From a virus: a stretch of DNA of 35,268 bases. Positions 25,294 through 33,340 of this stretch are shown in pieces. The stretch lies in IMG/VR virus record IMGVR_UViG_3300042197_001143, positions 1-35,268 of that record; one strand, written 5' to 3'. Both the position numbers and the translations under genes were made by a program. The notes beneath the pieces are model-generated. The model worked only from the letters and a program-made list of their open reading frames with translations. It was not told the DNA's origin and searched no databases. The first letter of the stretch is position 1. The number at the start of each line of letters is the position of its first letter.

Positions 25294-25952
25294 TTCGAAA
25301 TACCAATCTTCTTCATGATTACGAATCCACTATAGAAATGAAGCCATTCAATCTCACCCGTCTTGCTGTCCAAATCAAAAATCACGCGCTTGAAAAGCGC
25401 ATCCATGTCCTCTCGGTTATTGTTGAACTCTACTCCTTGATTGTATTGCATCCCAGGCCAAGCACCATCGATGATTCCCTTTTTCAGGCTTTCTCCGAGG
25501 TAGGTGCAACTAGTATCTTCGATGATGTACAAACCACCGTACTTTAGATGTGGAAACAAAAGATCGAATGACTTTAGAGTAAGTTCATTGACATGCGACC
25601 CATCATCTAGGATGACATCAAACTGACCATTCGCCTCTTGACACACCTCTTGAATGACAGCAGGATCACTTTGGCTACCGATGAAAACCTTAATCCTGTC
25701 AGATTTGGATGCTTTGCATCTTGGATCGATATCGATCCCGTAAATCATAGAATTGGGAAAGTATTCTTTCCACATTCGATGTGAACATCCATCCCGAACA
25801 CCAATCTCCAAGACATTTAATGGTAGTTCTCTGATCCCATTTAGGTATCGGTGATAAGTGTCTAGATAAGAATATCCTGCAAACCGATGGTGATAATCCT
25901 GTTTGTCTGTCTGATACTTTGCGCCAATTTGATGTAGTAGTGTGTTGCTCAT
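25290..25952 (-). CDS. Class I SAM methyltransferase (TylF/macrocin O-methyltransferase-like)
   Basis: The protein has 220 residues from the ATG at 25952, which overlaps the upstream stop (ATGA); the longer frame to 25997 lies inside the previous gene. It has motif I NVLEIGVRDGCSHRMW, then IYGIDIDP, and FDVILDDGSHVNEL with the DDGSH motif typical of metal-dependent sugar O-methyltransferases such as TylF, and GGLYIIEDTSCTYL. It probably methylates a sugar hydroxyl in the island's product. The N-terminus HQIGAKYQTDKQDYHHRFAGY is also typical of this group. Confidence 0.83.
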   Translation of the reverse strand: MSNTLLHQIGAKYQTDKQDYHHRFAGYSYLDTYHRYLNGIRELPLNVLEIGVRDGCSHRMWKEYFPNSMIYGIDIDPRCKASKSDRIKVFIGSQSDPAVIQEVCQEANGQFDVILDDGSHVNELTLKSFDLLFPHLKYGGLYIIEDTSCTYLGESLKKGIIDGAWPGMQYNQGVEFNNNREDMDALFKRVIFDLDSKTGEIEWLHFYSGFVIMKKIGISK

Positions 25953-26545
25953 CGCGCTACCTGATTGTTGTGTGTTTCTTCGAAAGTCTTGTTGCACTTG
26001 TAATTGTAGATCACGCCGTCAATCCATTCTTCCTTCTTGAGGAAGTGTCGGATGCCCATGCTGAACGAGCGGTCTTCCCCGCTGTTCCATGGTGGAAACC
26101 CAACCTGTACTGCAATCGACCGACGAACTGCATTGAGGTGATTAGGTGGTCTGTAATAAACCTTGCCCTCATGGTCATCGACCCACCTGTCATACCGCAG
26201 AGAATGGATAAAGGGACGGCTATACCCATCAGAGAAGACGATCTCGCCCGTGAGTGAGGAGCAGTCAGGGTTCTTTGTTAAAGCGTTCAGAACCTTTTCG
26301 ATGTAGTCGGGACTTACCATGTCATCATCATCGACAAAGGAAACATATTCACCCGTCGATTGAGTGAGGAGCATGTTGCGCTTCTGTCCAATGCTCATCT
26401 GCCTGTTGTCCGACAGGGACAGCACCTCTACATTTCGCTTGCCGATCTGATTCGCCAGTTCGGTCTTGAGTTGTTCTAGGGTCTTTCTCCGTTCCTCTAG
26501 GCTAGGGATAAGGATAGAGAGTTTATGAATTGGTCGCCAAGACAT
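25949..26545 (-). CDS. Family 2 glycosyltransferase, short
   Basis: The 198-residue protein has a GT2 layout: ILIPSLEERRKTLEQL, SIGQKRNMLL (51-60), and FVDDDDMVSPDYI (Asp72-75), followed by HLNAVRRSI and GEDRSFSMGI, the ED motif at the expected acceptor position. It is a near-minimal GT-A domain without an added membrane part. AGGAG precedes the ATG at 26545, which lies 23 bases inside the upstream gene. Donor and acceptor are unknown. Confidence 0.85.
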   Translation of the reverse strand: MSWRPIHKLSILIPSLEERRKTLEQLKTELANQIGKRNVEVLSLSDNRQMSIGQKRNMLLTQSTGEYVSFVDDDDMVSPDYIEKVLNALTKNPDCSSLTGEIVFSDGYSRPFIHSLRYDRWVDDHEGKVYYRPPNHLNAVRRSIAVQVGFPPWNSGEDRSFSMGIRHFLKKEEWIDGVIYNYKCNKTFEETHNNQVAR

Positions 26546-27251
26546 TCTTAATCTCCTCGGGCTTTAGATCAAAATTTCGTGCAAGACGCTCTTCGAACAG
26601 CGGCCTGTCATGTGCATACATCTCGGGGGACTCGTTATGCGCATGCAGCGCATCAGGAGCCGTAGCCCCGACCCATTGGTGTTGAATGATGACTTGGTCG
26701 ATGAACACGACCTTACCAAGCATTTTGGCTACCTCTGTGAACTCATTGTCGCAGAACACCGATTTGTAGCCTGGGTAGTAAAGGTATCCAAAGCGTTCGA
26801 AATACTTACGCCCCAAGATGGACAGGGTGATCAGACGATTGCCCCCTGAGAATCCATCGTTGAACCACAGGACACCATCGGTGTCGGGGAAGAACTTAGC
26901 CATTGCCCGTGCAATGACATCGTCATATCCACCATGAACAGGGATCATGTCATCAGATGCAAGTAGAATCACATCAGGATTCAGACGGCGAACAACATCC
27001 AAGTCTGCATTGATCGCTGAAATCTTTCCCGTGGAATTTCCGCATACAGGATGCATGCGTCCCTCAAGTTGAGTATTGATACGGCTGAACAGGGACAACA
27101 TGTTGTCGTTGTTCATACTTTTGTCATCATGATCGAACGAAACAACGAAATGCACCTCATGCATTCCAGAAAGGAAGTTGATGTACTTGTTCAATACCTC
27201 TATAAACTTATCGGGCCGCCCCCTTGTGGGGAACTTAATCACAATTCTCAT
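26523..27251 (-). CDS. GT-A-like glycosyltransferase
   Basis: The protein has 242 residues from the ATG at 27251 (AAGGAAA upstream); the longer frame to 27275 overlaps the previous gene further. It opens MRIVIKFPTRGRPDKF, then HFVVSFDHDD, VILLASDDMIPVHGGYDD (Asp100-Asp101) and a DNEFTEVAKM motif after a strand. This is a pattern I know from phage proteins read as glycosyltransferases acting on sugars or modified DNA bases. It is the first gene of the glycan island and overlaps the end of the conserved T4-like gene by 17 bases. Its function is inferred from fold motifs only. Confidence 0.72.
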   Translation of the reverse strand: MRIVIKFPTRGRPDKFIEVLNKYINFLSGMHEVHFVVSFDHDDKSMNNDNMLSLFSRINTQLEGRMHPVCGNSTGKISAINADLDVVRRLNPDVILLASDDMIPVHGGYDDVIARAMAKFFPDTDGVLWFNDGFSGGNRLITLSILGRKYFERFGYLYYPGYKSVFCDNEFTEVAKMLGKVVFIDQVIIQHQWVGATAPDALHAHNESPEMYAHDRPLFEERLARNFDLKPEEIKNVLATNS

Positions 27252-27741
27252 TGGTGTTTCCTTTTTTATCTTCAATGAACTCTACAACTTCATTTCCTGA
27301 AAAATCAATAGCATACTGCTTTGCTCTGGTGTAAATGGATGAATCTACTTCGCGGACATACTTCATGAAGTTGAAGGCGAAGTCGCGAATCGCCTCGTCA
27401 AACATTTCCTTTTCTTCCTTCGTCATGCTATCATTCTTGTCTTCAGGATGTTCATCCCCGTAGTCGCGATCATTATTTGAATTGTACTCTTCACAAAGTT
27501 CTAGCATGGAGCAGCGGAAGACCATGGCGGGTGTTCCCTCGCCAAGCCAACCACCCAAGCAGTTATGTTCGATCCATTCAACCGCTTCATCCTCCTCCAT
27601 GTTGTCGCGCTTGATCAGAATGTCCATGCAGCGATTATAGTCATAGACTGCTACTGCATTCTTCTGACCAAATCTACGCAAGACACCCATGAATGCGGGT
27701 TCGAAGCCGTCCCACAGAAGCGGCGGTGTATCACTCGGCAT
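27235..27741 (-). CDS. Conserved T4-like phage protein of unknown function
   Basis: The protein has 168 residues from the ATG at 27741, chosen because GGAGGAGGT stands just upstream. It overlaps the end of uvsX by 11 bases. The segment LLWDGFEPAFMGVLRRFGQKN, followed by AVYDYNRCMDILIKRD, MEEDEAVEWIEHN and GWLGEGTPA, belongs to a small domain very common in tailed phages (D-G-(F/Y)-x-x-A ... AVYDY ... GEGTP). Its biochemical function is not known. A second, acidic helical half (residues 85-160) appears to be an extension. It is at the junction between the replication core and the glycan island. Confidence 0.7.
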   Translation of the reverse strand: MPSDTPPLLWDGFEPAFMGVLRRFGQKNAVAVYDYNRCMDILIKRDNMEEDEAVEWIEHNCLGGWLGEGTPAMVFRCSMLELCEEYNSNNDRDYGDEHPEDKNDSMTKEEKEMFDEAIRDFAFNFMKYVREVDSSIYTRAKQYAIDFSGNEVVEFIEDKKGNTNENCD

Positions 27742-28777
27742 CTTTGACCTCCTCCATGCTCTCGTCCTGACCGTACTTGAACTCCTTGGCAGCAGCCTCA
27801 TCAAGAGCCTTGATCACATCCTCGCTGAACCACTTCTCGGGGTTCTTGTTGATCTTGGACTCAAAGTCGGACTTGCCATCGGGGAACTGGATCTTGTTTG
27901 AAACCTTCTTGAAGATGCCGTGCTTGATGCCTAGGTCGATGAGACCGTAGTATCGATCAAGACCGCTATCGAAGTTCAGGAGGACATCGACCACACGGTT
28001 CTCCTTGGTCAGGCGGCTCTTGTAAGTCTTACAATGGATGATGTTGCCCACAACCTGTCCGTCCCCGTCCTTGTGCTTCTTCTTCGACAGATAGATGATT
28101 GTGGTCGCAGCGTACTTGAGACCGCTGCCGCCACCCATCTCCTTGGTCGGGACATAGGCACCCACAACATCATAGGTGTGGTTCGTCACGATCATTGGGA
28201 TGTTGTGCTTGCCTAACTTGAGCGTCACGGTACGGAAGACCGACTTGATGACCTGACTGCGCGTCATGTCGCGGACTTCTTTGCCCTCGGTGCTGTCGTT
28301 CATCTCTTTCGATGTCGAAAGCATTCCAAGAGAGTCAAGGACGATCATCATCGGCTTCTTCTCTGCTTTGTCCAACTTGCCGTAGTTCTCAAGAATCTGT
28401 AGCACTTGATAGCGGAACTGTTCCACGGTTGAAACGGGGAACACGGCAACGCGAGTCTTGTCAAGACCACGCTCGGCAATCATCGTGCTTGTCACAGCCT
28501 GTTCGGAATCAAAATACAGGATCGCCCCGTCCTTGTTGTCCTTGAGGAACTGCGCTGCAATGCCTAGGGCAAAGTATGTCTTGCCTGTGGCAGACTCACC
28601 CGCGATGCCTAGAATCTTATTGTCGGGGATGCCTCCCTTCAGACTTCCCGATACGAGGGCGTTGAAGGAGTAGGAGCCTGTATCGATGAAGCCGCCGACA
28701 TCGGCTTCCAAACCATCGTTTGCGATAGAGGCGTATTCGTTACCGCTGTTCTTGACGAGTGTCTTCAGAAAGTTCAT
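27731..28777 (-). CDS. uvsX: UvsX RecA-like recombinase
   Basis: This 348-residue strand-exchange protein drives recombination-dependent replication in T4-like phages. It has Walker A GESATGKT (60-67), ILYFDSEQAV, the Walker B region MIVLDSLGML, a VTNHTYDVVGAYVPTKEMGGGSGLKYAA segment (here as shorter motifs NHTYDVVG and GGGSGLKYAA) and an acidic C-terminal tail (DESMEEVKDAE) as in other RecA-type proteins. It is slightly shorter than T4 UvsX (about 390). The ATG at 28777 has GAGGT upstream, and a degenerate CTAAATC motif lies 21 bases away. Confidence 0.92.
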   Translation of the reverse strand: MNFLKTLVKNSGNEYASIANDGLEADVGGFIDTGSYSFNALVSGSLKGGIPDNKILGIAGESATGKTYFALGIAAQFLKDNKDGAILYFDSEQAVTSTMIAERGLDKTRVAVFPVSTVEQFRYQVLQILENYGKLDKAEKKPMMIVLDSLGMLSTSKEMNDSTEGKEVRDMTRSQVIKSVFRTVTLKLGKHNIPMIVTNHTYDVVGAYVPTKEMGGGSGLKYAATTIIYLSKKKHKDGDGQVVGNIIHCKTYKSRLTKENRVVDVLLNFDSGLDRYYGLIDLGIKHGIFKKVSNKIQFPDGKSDFESKINKNPEKWFSEDVIKALDEAAAKEFKYGQDESMEEVKDAE

Positions 28778-28797
28778 TGTGTATACCTCACTAGAGT

Positions 28798-28804
28798 GAT
28801 TTAG
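28798..28804 (-). promoter_or_regulatory. Degenerate late-like motif CTAAATC upstream of uvsX
   Basis: This is one mismatch from CTAAATA, 21-27 bases before the ATG at 28777 in a 33-base gap. It is followed by CACTCTAGTG, a short dyad. Recombinase genes are usually early or middle, so the match may be chance or may mark a different promoter class. Confidence 0.3.
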
Positions 28805-28810
28805 GTGATC

Positions 28811-29584
28811 TTACACCAAGCCATCGGGTTTGTCAAAGGGATCCGAGCCATATTTGCAAACCTTTTCAAAGGTTTCGTATGCGTAGCCAACTTCGTTTAG
28901 AGTCTTTAGGACTTGCTCCAACTCCTCCCGCGTAATGTGCGCGTCCGCGCGTGTGCCCGTGTGCGCGGGTGCGCCCGTGGGGCGAATGTCGTGCAGGACG
29001 ATGCTAATGCCCTTGTCTGTCTTGGCAGTCTCGCGTAGCCCCTCTAGGACGCGCTCCATGGCTCCGCTGCGGATCAGGGCTTCCCGCGGCTCCTCGTCTT
29101 TGCCAAGCCTGTTCGGGCTGAAGAACATGCGCTGCCCTGAGTAGAAGTGGGACTCGTTGCCTGGTCTGACATAGCAAAAGAATGGACTCACGGCAGAGTA
29201 AAGAGTCTCGTCAAAGTGCGAGTATGGAAAGGCAAAGTGGGTCGGCTTGAATCCTGCCCCTGCCATGTCTTCCATTGCGGGAAGTACCTCGTCATCGATG
29301 TAGCGGTCGATGTTATATCGGCGGCTGTAAACCAATGCATCCTTATGGGTTTTGCCGTGGCAACCGATGACATGATTGTCCTCGCGAAGTTCCTTCAGCA
29401 TCTTAATCTCGCTTACTTCCAGTTCATGAAAGGAGTCCACATAAAAGACGGCTTTTGCGCCGTACTTGTTGAACAGATCGCGGCATGCATGCCAATTCGA
29501 TACCGAATGATCATCGAATGAAAGGTGTACATGCGGGTACTTGACCTTTTCCTCGCTGAGAAATGATCGGAATGCCTGAGCCAT
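28811..29584 (-). CDS. Polysaccharide deacetylase (NodB-like)
   Basis: This 257-residue protein has the NodB motifs in order: SFDDH (22-26; Asp24 and Asp25), HGKTH (His76 and His80), FPYS (119-122) and IVLHDI near residue 200. Such enzymes remove N-acetyl groups from chitin-like or peptidoglycan sugars with a bound metal. It lacks a signal peptide. The start MAQAFRSFLSE/E has a (L/I)xE motif like a capsid-targeting peptide, so delivery with the particle is possible. Residues just after LHDI (about 206-222) are encoded by the GC-rich repeated tract. It sits between DNA polymerase and uvsX, an unusual place for a carbohydrate enzyme. Confidence 0.82.
   Translation of the reverse strand: MAQAFRSFLSEEKVKYPHVHLSFDDHSVSNWHACRDLFNKYGAKAVFYVDSFHELEVSEIKMLKELREDNHVIGCHGKTHKDALVYSRRYNIDRYIDDEVLPAMEDMAGAGFKPTHFAFPYSHFDETLYSAVSPFFCYVRPGNESHFYSGQRMFFSPNRLGKDEEPREALIRSGAMERVLEGLRETAKTDKGISIVLHDIRPTGAPAHTGTRADAHITREELEQVLKTLNEVGYAYETFEKVCKYGSDPFDKPDGLV
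28935..28983. repeat. GC-rich repetitive tract in the deacetylase gene
   Basis: This tract of GCGCGTCCGCG, GTGCCCGTGTGCGCGGG and GCGCCCGT words encodes APAHTGTRADAHIT. It shares exact words with the tracts in the primase (11-mer) and helicase (9-mer and 8-mer) genes. Confidence 0.6.
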
Positions 29585-29590
29585 ATGCTC

Positions 29591-29597
29591 TATTTAG
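29591..29597 (-). promoter_or_regulatory. CTAAATA motif seven bases before the deacetylase start
   Basis: This is an exact CTAAATA on the minus strand, right after the DNA polymerase stop and only seven bases from the ATG at 29584. If used, the message would be nearly leaderless. Other copies in the window are 18-36 bases from their ATG, so this one may be a chance match. Confidence 0.35.
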
Positions 29598-29598
29598 G

Positions 29599-32142
29599 TC
29601 AGGCAAACAGACTTTCCAACGAGCCTTGCTCCTTGACCTTCCACCCGATGCAGTTGAGGATGTTCGATAGCGGTTCGATGAAAGCCTTCTCAAACTGTGT
29701 CTCGCGGTCGATGAATCCATCAAGCGCGAACTCCTCGGGGAAGGTGGCAGGAAACGAAAGCACCCTCTCCTTCAGGGGATTGGGAACCTTGAGTTCCACA
29801 TACTTGATCTTCTCGCTGTTGCGGATCAAGGGGTACTTCTTGGACAGCCCCATCTTCTTGATCCAATGGTTGTAGACGAGCGACCCCTTGACATGCATAG
29901 GAGTGCCCTTCTTGTAGATACTTGCTGCATCGGCGTAATCATCCACGCCGTTGCACCCACGCGGGAACGCAATGTCATAGATCGGAAGGGTCACGAACTC
30001 GTCATGGAACTTCTCCACGAAAGAGTGTAATGCGCCTTGATCGGCAGTCAGGATCAACTTGATTGCTTCCTTCAGGCGTGTGCGGACAATTTGTGGGGTG
30101 GACGAACGAGCGGTTTCGATGCCCATGATCTTGAGATCGGGATCGTCCATGTATACATTGTCCTCACCAAGGTGAACGGCAAGCATGTACCGCTTCTTGG
30201 CGGTGAACACACCCTTTGCGGCAATGGCTTCCCGCTTCATGGACATGCGATTGGCATAAGCGTTCATTCGACCTGACAACTGCTCGTACCACTTGTTGAT
30301 CTTTGGGGAGATCACATCGTTGCAGAACTTGTCAACCATCTCGGTGGTCTTCTTCTTGTCCTTCTTGGGGAACGCCTTGGCGACAAGCGGGCCTAGCCTG
30401 AGGTACACGGAGTCGGTGTCCACGGCAATCACATAGTCCTCACCCTCCGTGCCGCAAGCCTTGTTGAGGAAACGGTTCAGGTTGTCCTCTGCCCAACGAA
30501 TAGACAACTGCCCCGACACGGTGATTGCCTCTGCCATGCTGAGGTTGTAGTAGCGGCAGTACTGGTTTCCCAACGCACCGAACGCGCTGTTCAACTGCAC
30601 CTTACGCACCAACTGAAAGTTGTGGTACTTGGAGACTTCCTTCTTCTTGGCGGCAACCGTGGCAGGATCAGCCTTGGTTCCCTCGGTCTTGATCCACCCC
30701 TTCGCCTCAAGCATTCGCTTCTTGTACTCCTTGCGTTGGGCGTACATGGTGTCCATGAGTTCGGGGAGGAAGCCACGGACATCCTTGCGATACATCGTCC
30801 CGTTCGCAGCCACGCAGATGTCCTTATCCTTCGCCATAGCAAGAAAGCCCTCCAAGGACGGGTCTTTGCCTTCTGTCAGCAGCGAGTCCACGGAGACGGC
30901 AGGAACCCTGTCGCTCATGATTGTCTCGGGGCTGAGGTTGTACTGCATGATCAGGTGAGGGTAGAGCGAGTCCAAGTCAAACGACACCACCCACTCATGT
31001 TCACCGATGATGGGTGTCTTGACATATGCACCTTCGAACTGGTTGTCCTTGTCATTGCCCGTCTTGGGCGGGATCGCAATATTCTTGGTTCGAAGATGAT
31101 TGTAGATGATGCTGTCCCACATCCGTACCTGTGAGAAGACATCCCCGAAGTTGCTTCTTGCGCTGTAGGCAAGTGCCTGTGCAAGTTCGATCAGGCGCAA
31201 CTTGTCCTCCAACTTGGAGACAATCACCGTATCCTTGATGTTGTACTCCATGAACCGCTGAAAGTCCTTGTGGTACAGGTCGGTCAGGGTGCCGACATCG
31301 GAGTAGTCCATCTTGGTCTCGCCCAACTCAACGGACGCGATGTGCTGCAACTTGTAGGATTCAGGAGTGATGAATGTGAACTTCTTGTACAAGTCCATGT
31401 AGTCAAGGATGGTGATCCCTGAGAACTCGTACACCATGTTTTTGCGCTCCATCACATAGACCTCGCGGGAGCGGTACTCGCCCCATGGAGACAGCCGCTT
31501 GGCAGACTTGGTTCCTAGAACCCGTTCGATGCGGCGGCAAAGGTAGGGCATGTCGAACATGTTGACATTCCACCCCGTGACGATGTCGCAGTCCAACGAC
31601 TCCCACACATCCAAGAAGCCATGGAGCAACTGCGACTCTTCGGAATAGCGGTGTGCAACCACACCCTCGGGAGCCTTGAAATCGCCCAAGCCAAATGCAT
31701 GAATCTCCTTGCCCTGCATCAGCGTGATGGCGTTGACCTTCTCGGATGCCTCCTCAGGGGTGGCAAAACCGTTCTCGCTTTCCACTTCGATGTCGATGTA
31801 GCAGACGCGGATCAGGGTCGGATCGTACTCAAGTTCACCCTCGCTGCCGTAGTTCTCAGCGATAAACTGATACTGCGATTCGATGTCTCCATAGACCATG
31901 AAGCCCTCCACATCAGAGTACTTCTTGATGAACTCCCGCGCTTCGAACATGTTCTCAAAGTCAACGGGATCGACCCTGTTGCCGTCGATGGTGTGCCACG
32001 AATCAGGCTTGACCTTCTTCGTCGGAACGAACAAGGTGGGTCGGAAGGTGAGGGATTCATGCACACGCTTGCCATGCTTGTCATAGCCGCGATGCAGGAG
32101 TCTGCCTCCCTTGGTAACGACATTGGTATAGAACGGGGTCAA
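29599..32142 (-). CDS. 43: DNA polymerase, family B (T4 gp43-like)
   Basis: The 847-residue polymerase (T4 gp43 has 898) has all the core motifs. Exonuclease: YIDIE (Asp117, Glu119), GWNVNMFDMPY (Asp197), YNIKD (Asp304). Polymerase: motif A DLDSLYP (389-395), motif B KVQLNSAFGALGN (514-526), motif C VDTDS (574-578). The N-terminus FYTNVVTKGGRLLHRGYD lines up with T4-type starts, and the only start codon in position is a TTG overlapping the stop of the GroES-like gene (TTGA). No intein or insertion is visible. Confidence 0.95.
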   Translation of the reverse strand: MTPFYTNVVTKGGRLLHRGYDKHGKRVHESLTFRPTLFVPTKKVKPDSWHTIDGNRVDPVDFENMFEAREFIKKYSDVEGFMVYGDIESQYQFIAENYGSEGELEYDPTLIRVCYIDIEVESENGFATPEEASEKVNAITLMQGKEIHAFGLGDFKAPEGVVAHRYSEESQLLHGFLDVWESLDCDIVTGWNVNMFDMPYLCRRIERVLGTKSAKRLSPWGEYRSREVYVMERKNMVYEFSGITILDYMDLYKKFTFITPESYKLQHIASVELGETKMDYSDVGTLTDLYHKDFQRFMEYNIKDTVIVSKLEDKLRLIELAQALAYSARSNFGDVFSQVRMWDSIIYNHLRTKNIAIPPKTGNDKDNQFEGAYVKTPIIGEHEWVVSFDLDSLYPHLIMQYNLSPETIMSDRVPAVSVDSLLTEGKDPSLEGFLAMAKDKDICVAANGTMYRKDVRGFLPELMDTMYAQRKEYKKRMLEAKGWIKTEGTKADPATVAAKKKEVSKYHNFQLVRKVQLNSAFGALGNQYCRYYNLSMAEAITVSGQLSIRWAEDNLNRFLNKACGTEGEDYVIAVDTDSVYLRLGPLVAKAFPKKDKKKTTEMVDKFCNDVISPKINKWYEQLSGRMNAYANRMSMKREAIAAKGVFTAKKRYMLAVHLGEDNVYMDDPDLKIMGIETARSSTPQIVRTRLKEAIKLILTADQGALHSFVEKFHDEFVTLPIYDIAFPRGCNGVDDYADAASIYKKGTPMHVKGSLVYNHWIKKMGLSKKYPLIRNSEKIKYVELKVPNPLKERVLSFPATFPEEFALDGFIDRETQFEKAFIEPLSNILNCIGWKVKEQGSLESLFA

Positions 32143-32417
32143 TCGGCTTCCTTGCGGTCAACGGCGAGAATGATGTCTTGGTGAATGATATCACAAGACT
32201 CATGTCCGCGACCCTTTCCCTTGGTGATGTCCCAAAGAACCTTATCGCCAACGCGGATATCCTCGGTGACCTTGTCGCCCACCGACACAACCACGCTCCA
32301 AATGTTGGGGTTCGTAATCTTCTCGGTGTAGATGATCCCCGCGTCAGTCTTCTTCTGCTGACCAAGACCTTCTGTTCGTACAGCGACCCACTTACCGATT
32401 GTCTTCAGTTGACTCAT
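32139..32417 (-). CDS. GroES/gp31-like co-chaperonin
   Basis: The 92-residue protein has the Cpn10 pattern: IGKWVAVRTEGLG, the mobile-loop region KKTDAGIIYTE, IWSVVVSVGDKVTEDIRVGDKVLWDI, and a C-terminal strand DIIHQDIILAVD. T4 gp31 replaces host GroES to fold the major capsid protein; this protein is shorter but keeps the VG(D/P)xV ... VGDxVL barrel signatures. It is coupled by overlaps to the Mom-like gene (ATGA) and to DNA polymerase (TTGA). Confidence 0.75.
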   Translation of the reverse strand: MSQLKTIGKWVAVRTEGLGQQKKTDAGIIYTEKITNPNIWSVVVSVGDKVTEDIRVGDKVLWDITKGKGRGHESCDIIHQDIILAVDRKEAD

Positions 32418-33340
32418 GATCCCCTCTCCTTCGGGTAGGGTAGTGTGGTATTACGGGCTTCGAACTCCCTACGCAGTTTCTTTGTCTCTGTCTTGTTTGC
32501 TCCAAGTATGTAAGCATACTTGTGCTTGGACGGGAAGTCAATCTTCGTCGCCTGAGATTGCTTCAACTTGCTGTGCGATCTGAGAGCGGCTTCGATGCTC
32601 GGTGGCATGTTTGCCCAAAGCATTTTTTGGTCATTGCTCCAACTCTTGTCCCATGCGATTCCCAATTCCTTGGCATACTTCTTGTATGCGCTGCGGACAC
32701 GGAAGAAGCGATCAGACACGATCTTGCCCGTGTATGGATTGATGTAGCGGGTCGTGGTTCCTGACTCGTTGCCCAAGTAATAAAAGTTGCATGCCTGATA
32801 GATGGTGCCGATCTCCTTTGCCGTGGGATCGGAGTATGCGGTGAACAATCGATAGCGAGTGTTCTTGACCATCCATTGAATAGTCCACATGAGAAACGAA
32901 CTCGCAAGGTTCTTGGGACTCCATGAGATGCATGCCCCCCTGCTGATGAGTCGTTCCATTTCCCTTGTATTCTCGCCAAGTAACTTGGAGAATGCATTCG
33001 GCATGTTCATCAGGGTCACGCCCGCGAGGGTGTCCTTGCCCATGAGACCTTGGTTGGGGTCATGATAGTACGCACCAAACCAATGTGTGGTGTACTGCGA
33101 CAGGTTGCCAAGCCACTCATGGCGTTGGATGAACTCGGTCGCTTCCCGCCTTTCCTTGTCGGTGGTTAGCAGTCGAAAAGTGAAGTCCTTCACCGTCAGC
33201 GTCTTGATGCGCTCGGGGTCGATGCCACTCTCGACAATGTCCTGCGGCAGATTGTTGACGCGGATGTCGTACTGCCAACAATGATTCTTGTCGTAGTTCT
33301 TCGCTCGTTCGATGATGTCGATGGCAGATCGCTTGGTCAT
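32414..33340 (-). CDS. Mom-like GNAT-fold protein (possible DNA modification enzyme)
   Basis: The 308-residue protein contains FIQRHEWLGNL near residue 70, ISRGACISWSPKNLASSFL (132-150) and the segment YSDPTAKEIGTIYQACNFYYLG (169-190, given as YSDPTAKEIGTIYQA plus FYYLG). This resembles the Mom family of phage Mu relatives, where a GNAT-like fold modifies adenine in phage DNA. The C-terminal 80 residues are basic and could bind DNA. It overlaps the DNA methyltransferase upstream (ATGA), supporting a DNA modification unit. The alternative is a general acetyltransferase of unknown substrate; I could not test the match. Confidence 0.6.
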   Translation of the reverse strand: MTKRSAIDIIERAKNYDKNHCWQYDIRVNNLPQDIVESGIDPERIKTLTVKDFTFRLLTTDKERREATEFIQRHEWLGNLSQYTTHWFGAYYHDPNQGLMGKDTLAGVTLMNMPNAFSKLLGENTREMERLISRGACISWSPKNLASSFLMWTIQWMVKNTRYRLFTAYSDPTAKEIGTIYQACNFYYLGNESGTTTRYINPYTGKIVSDRFFRVRSAYKKYAKELGIAWDKSWSNDQKMLWANMPPSIEAALRSHSKLKQSQATKIDFPSKHKYAYILGANKTETKKLRREFEARNTTLPYPKERGS

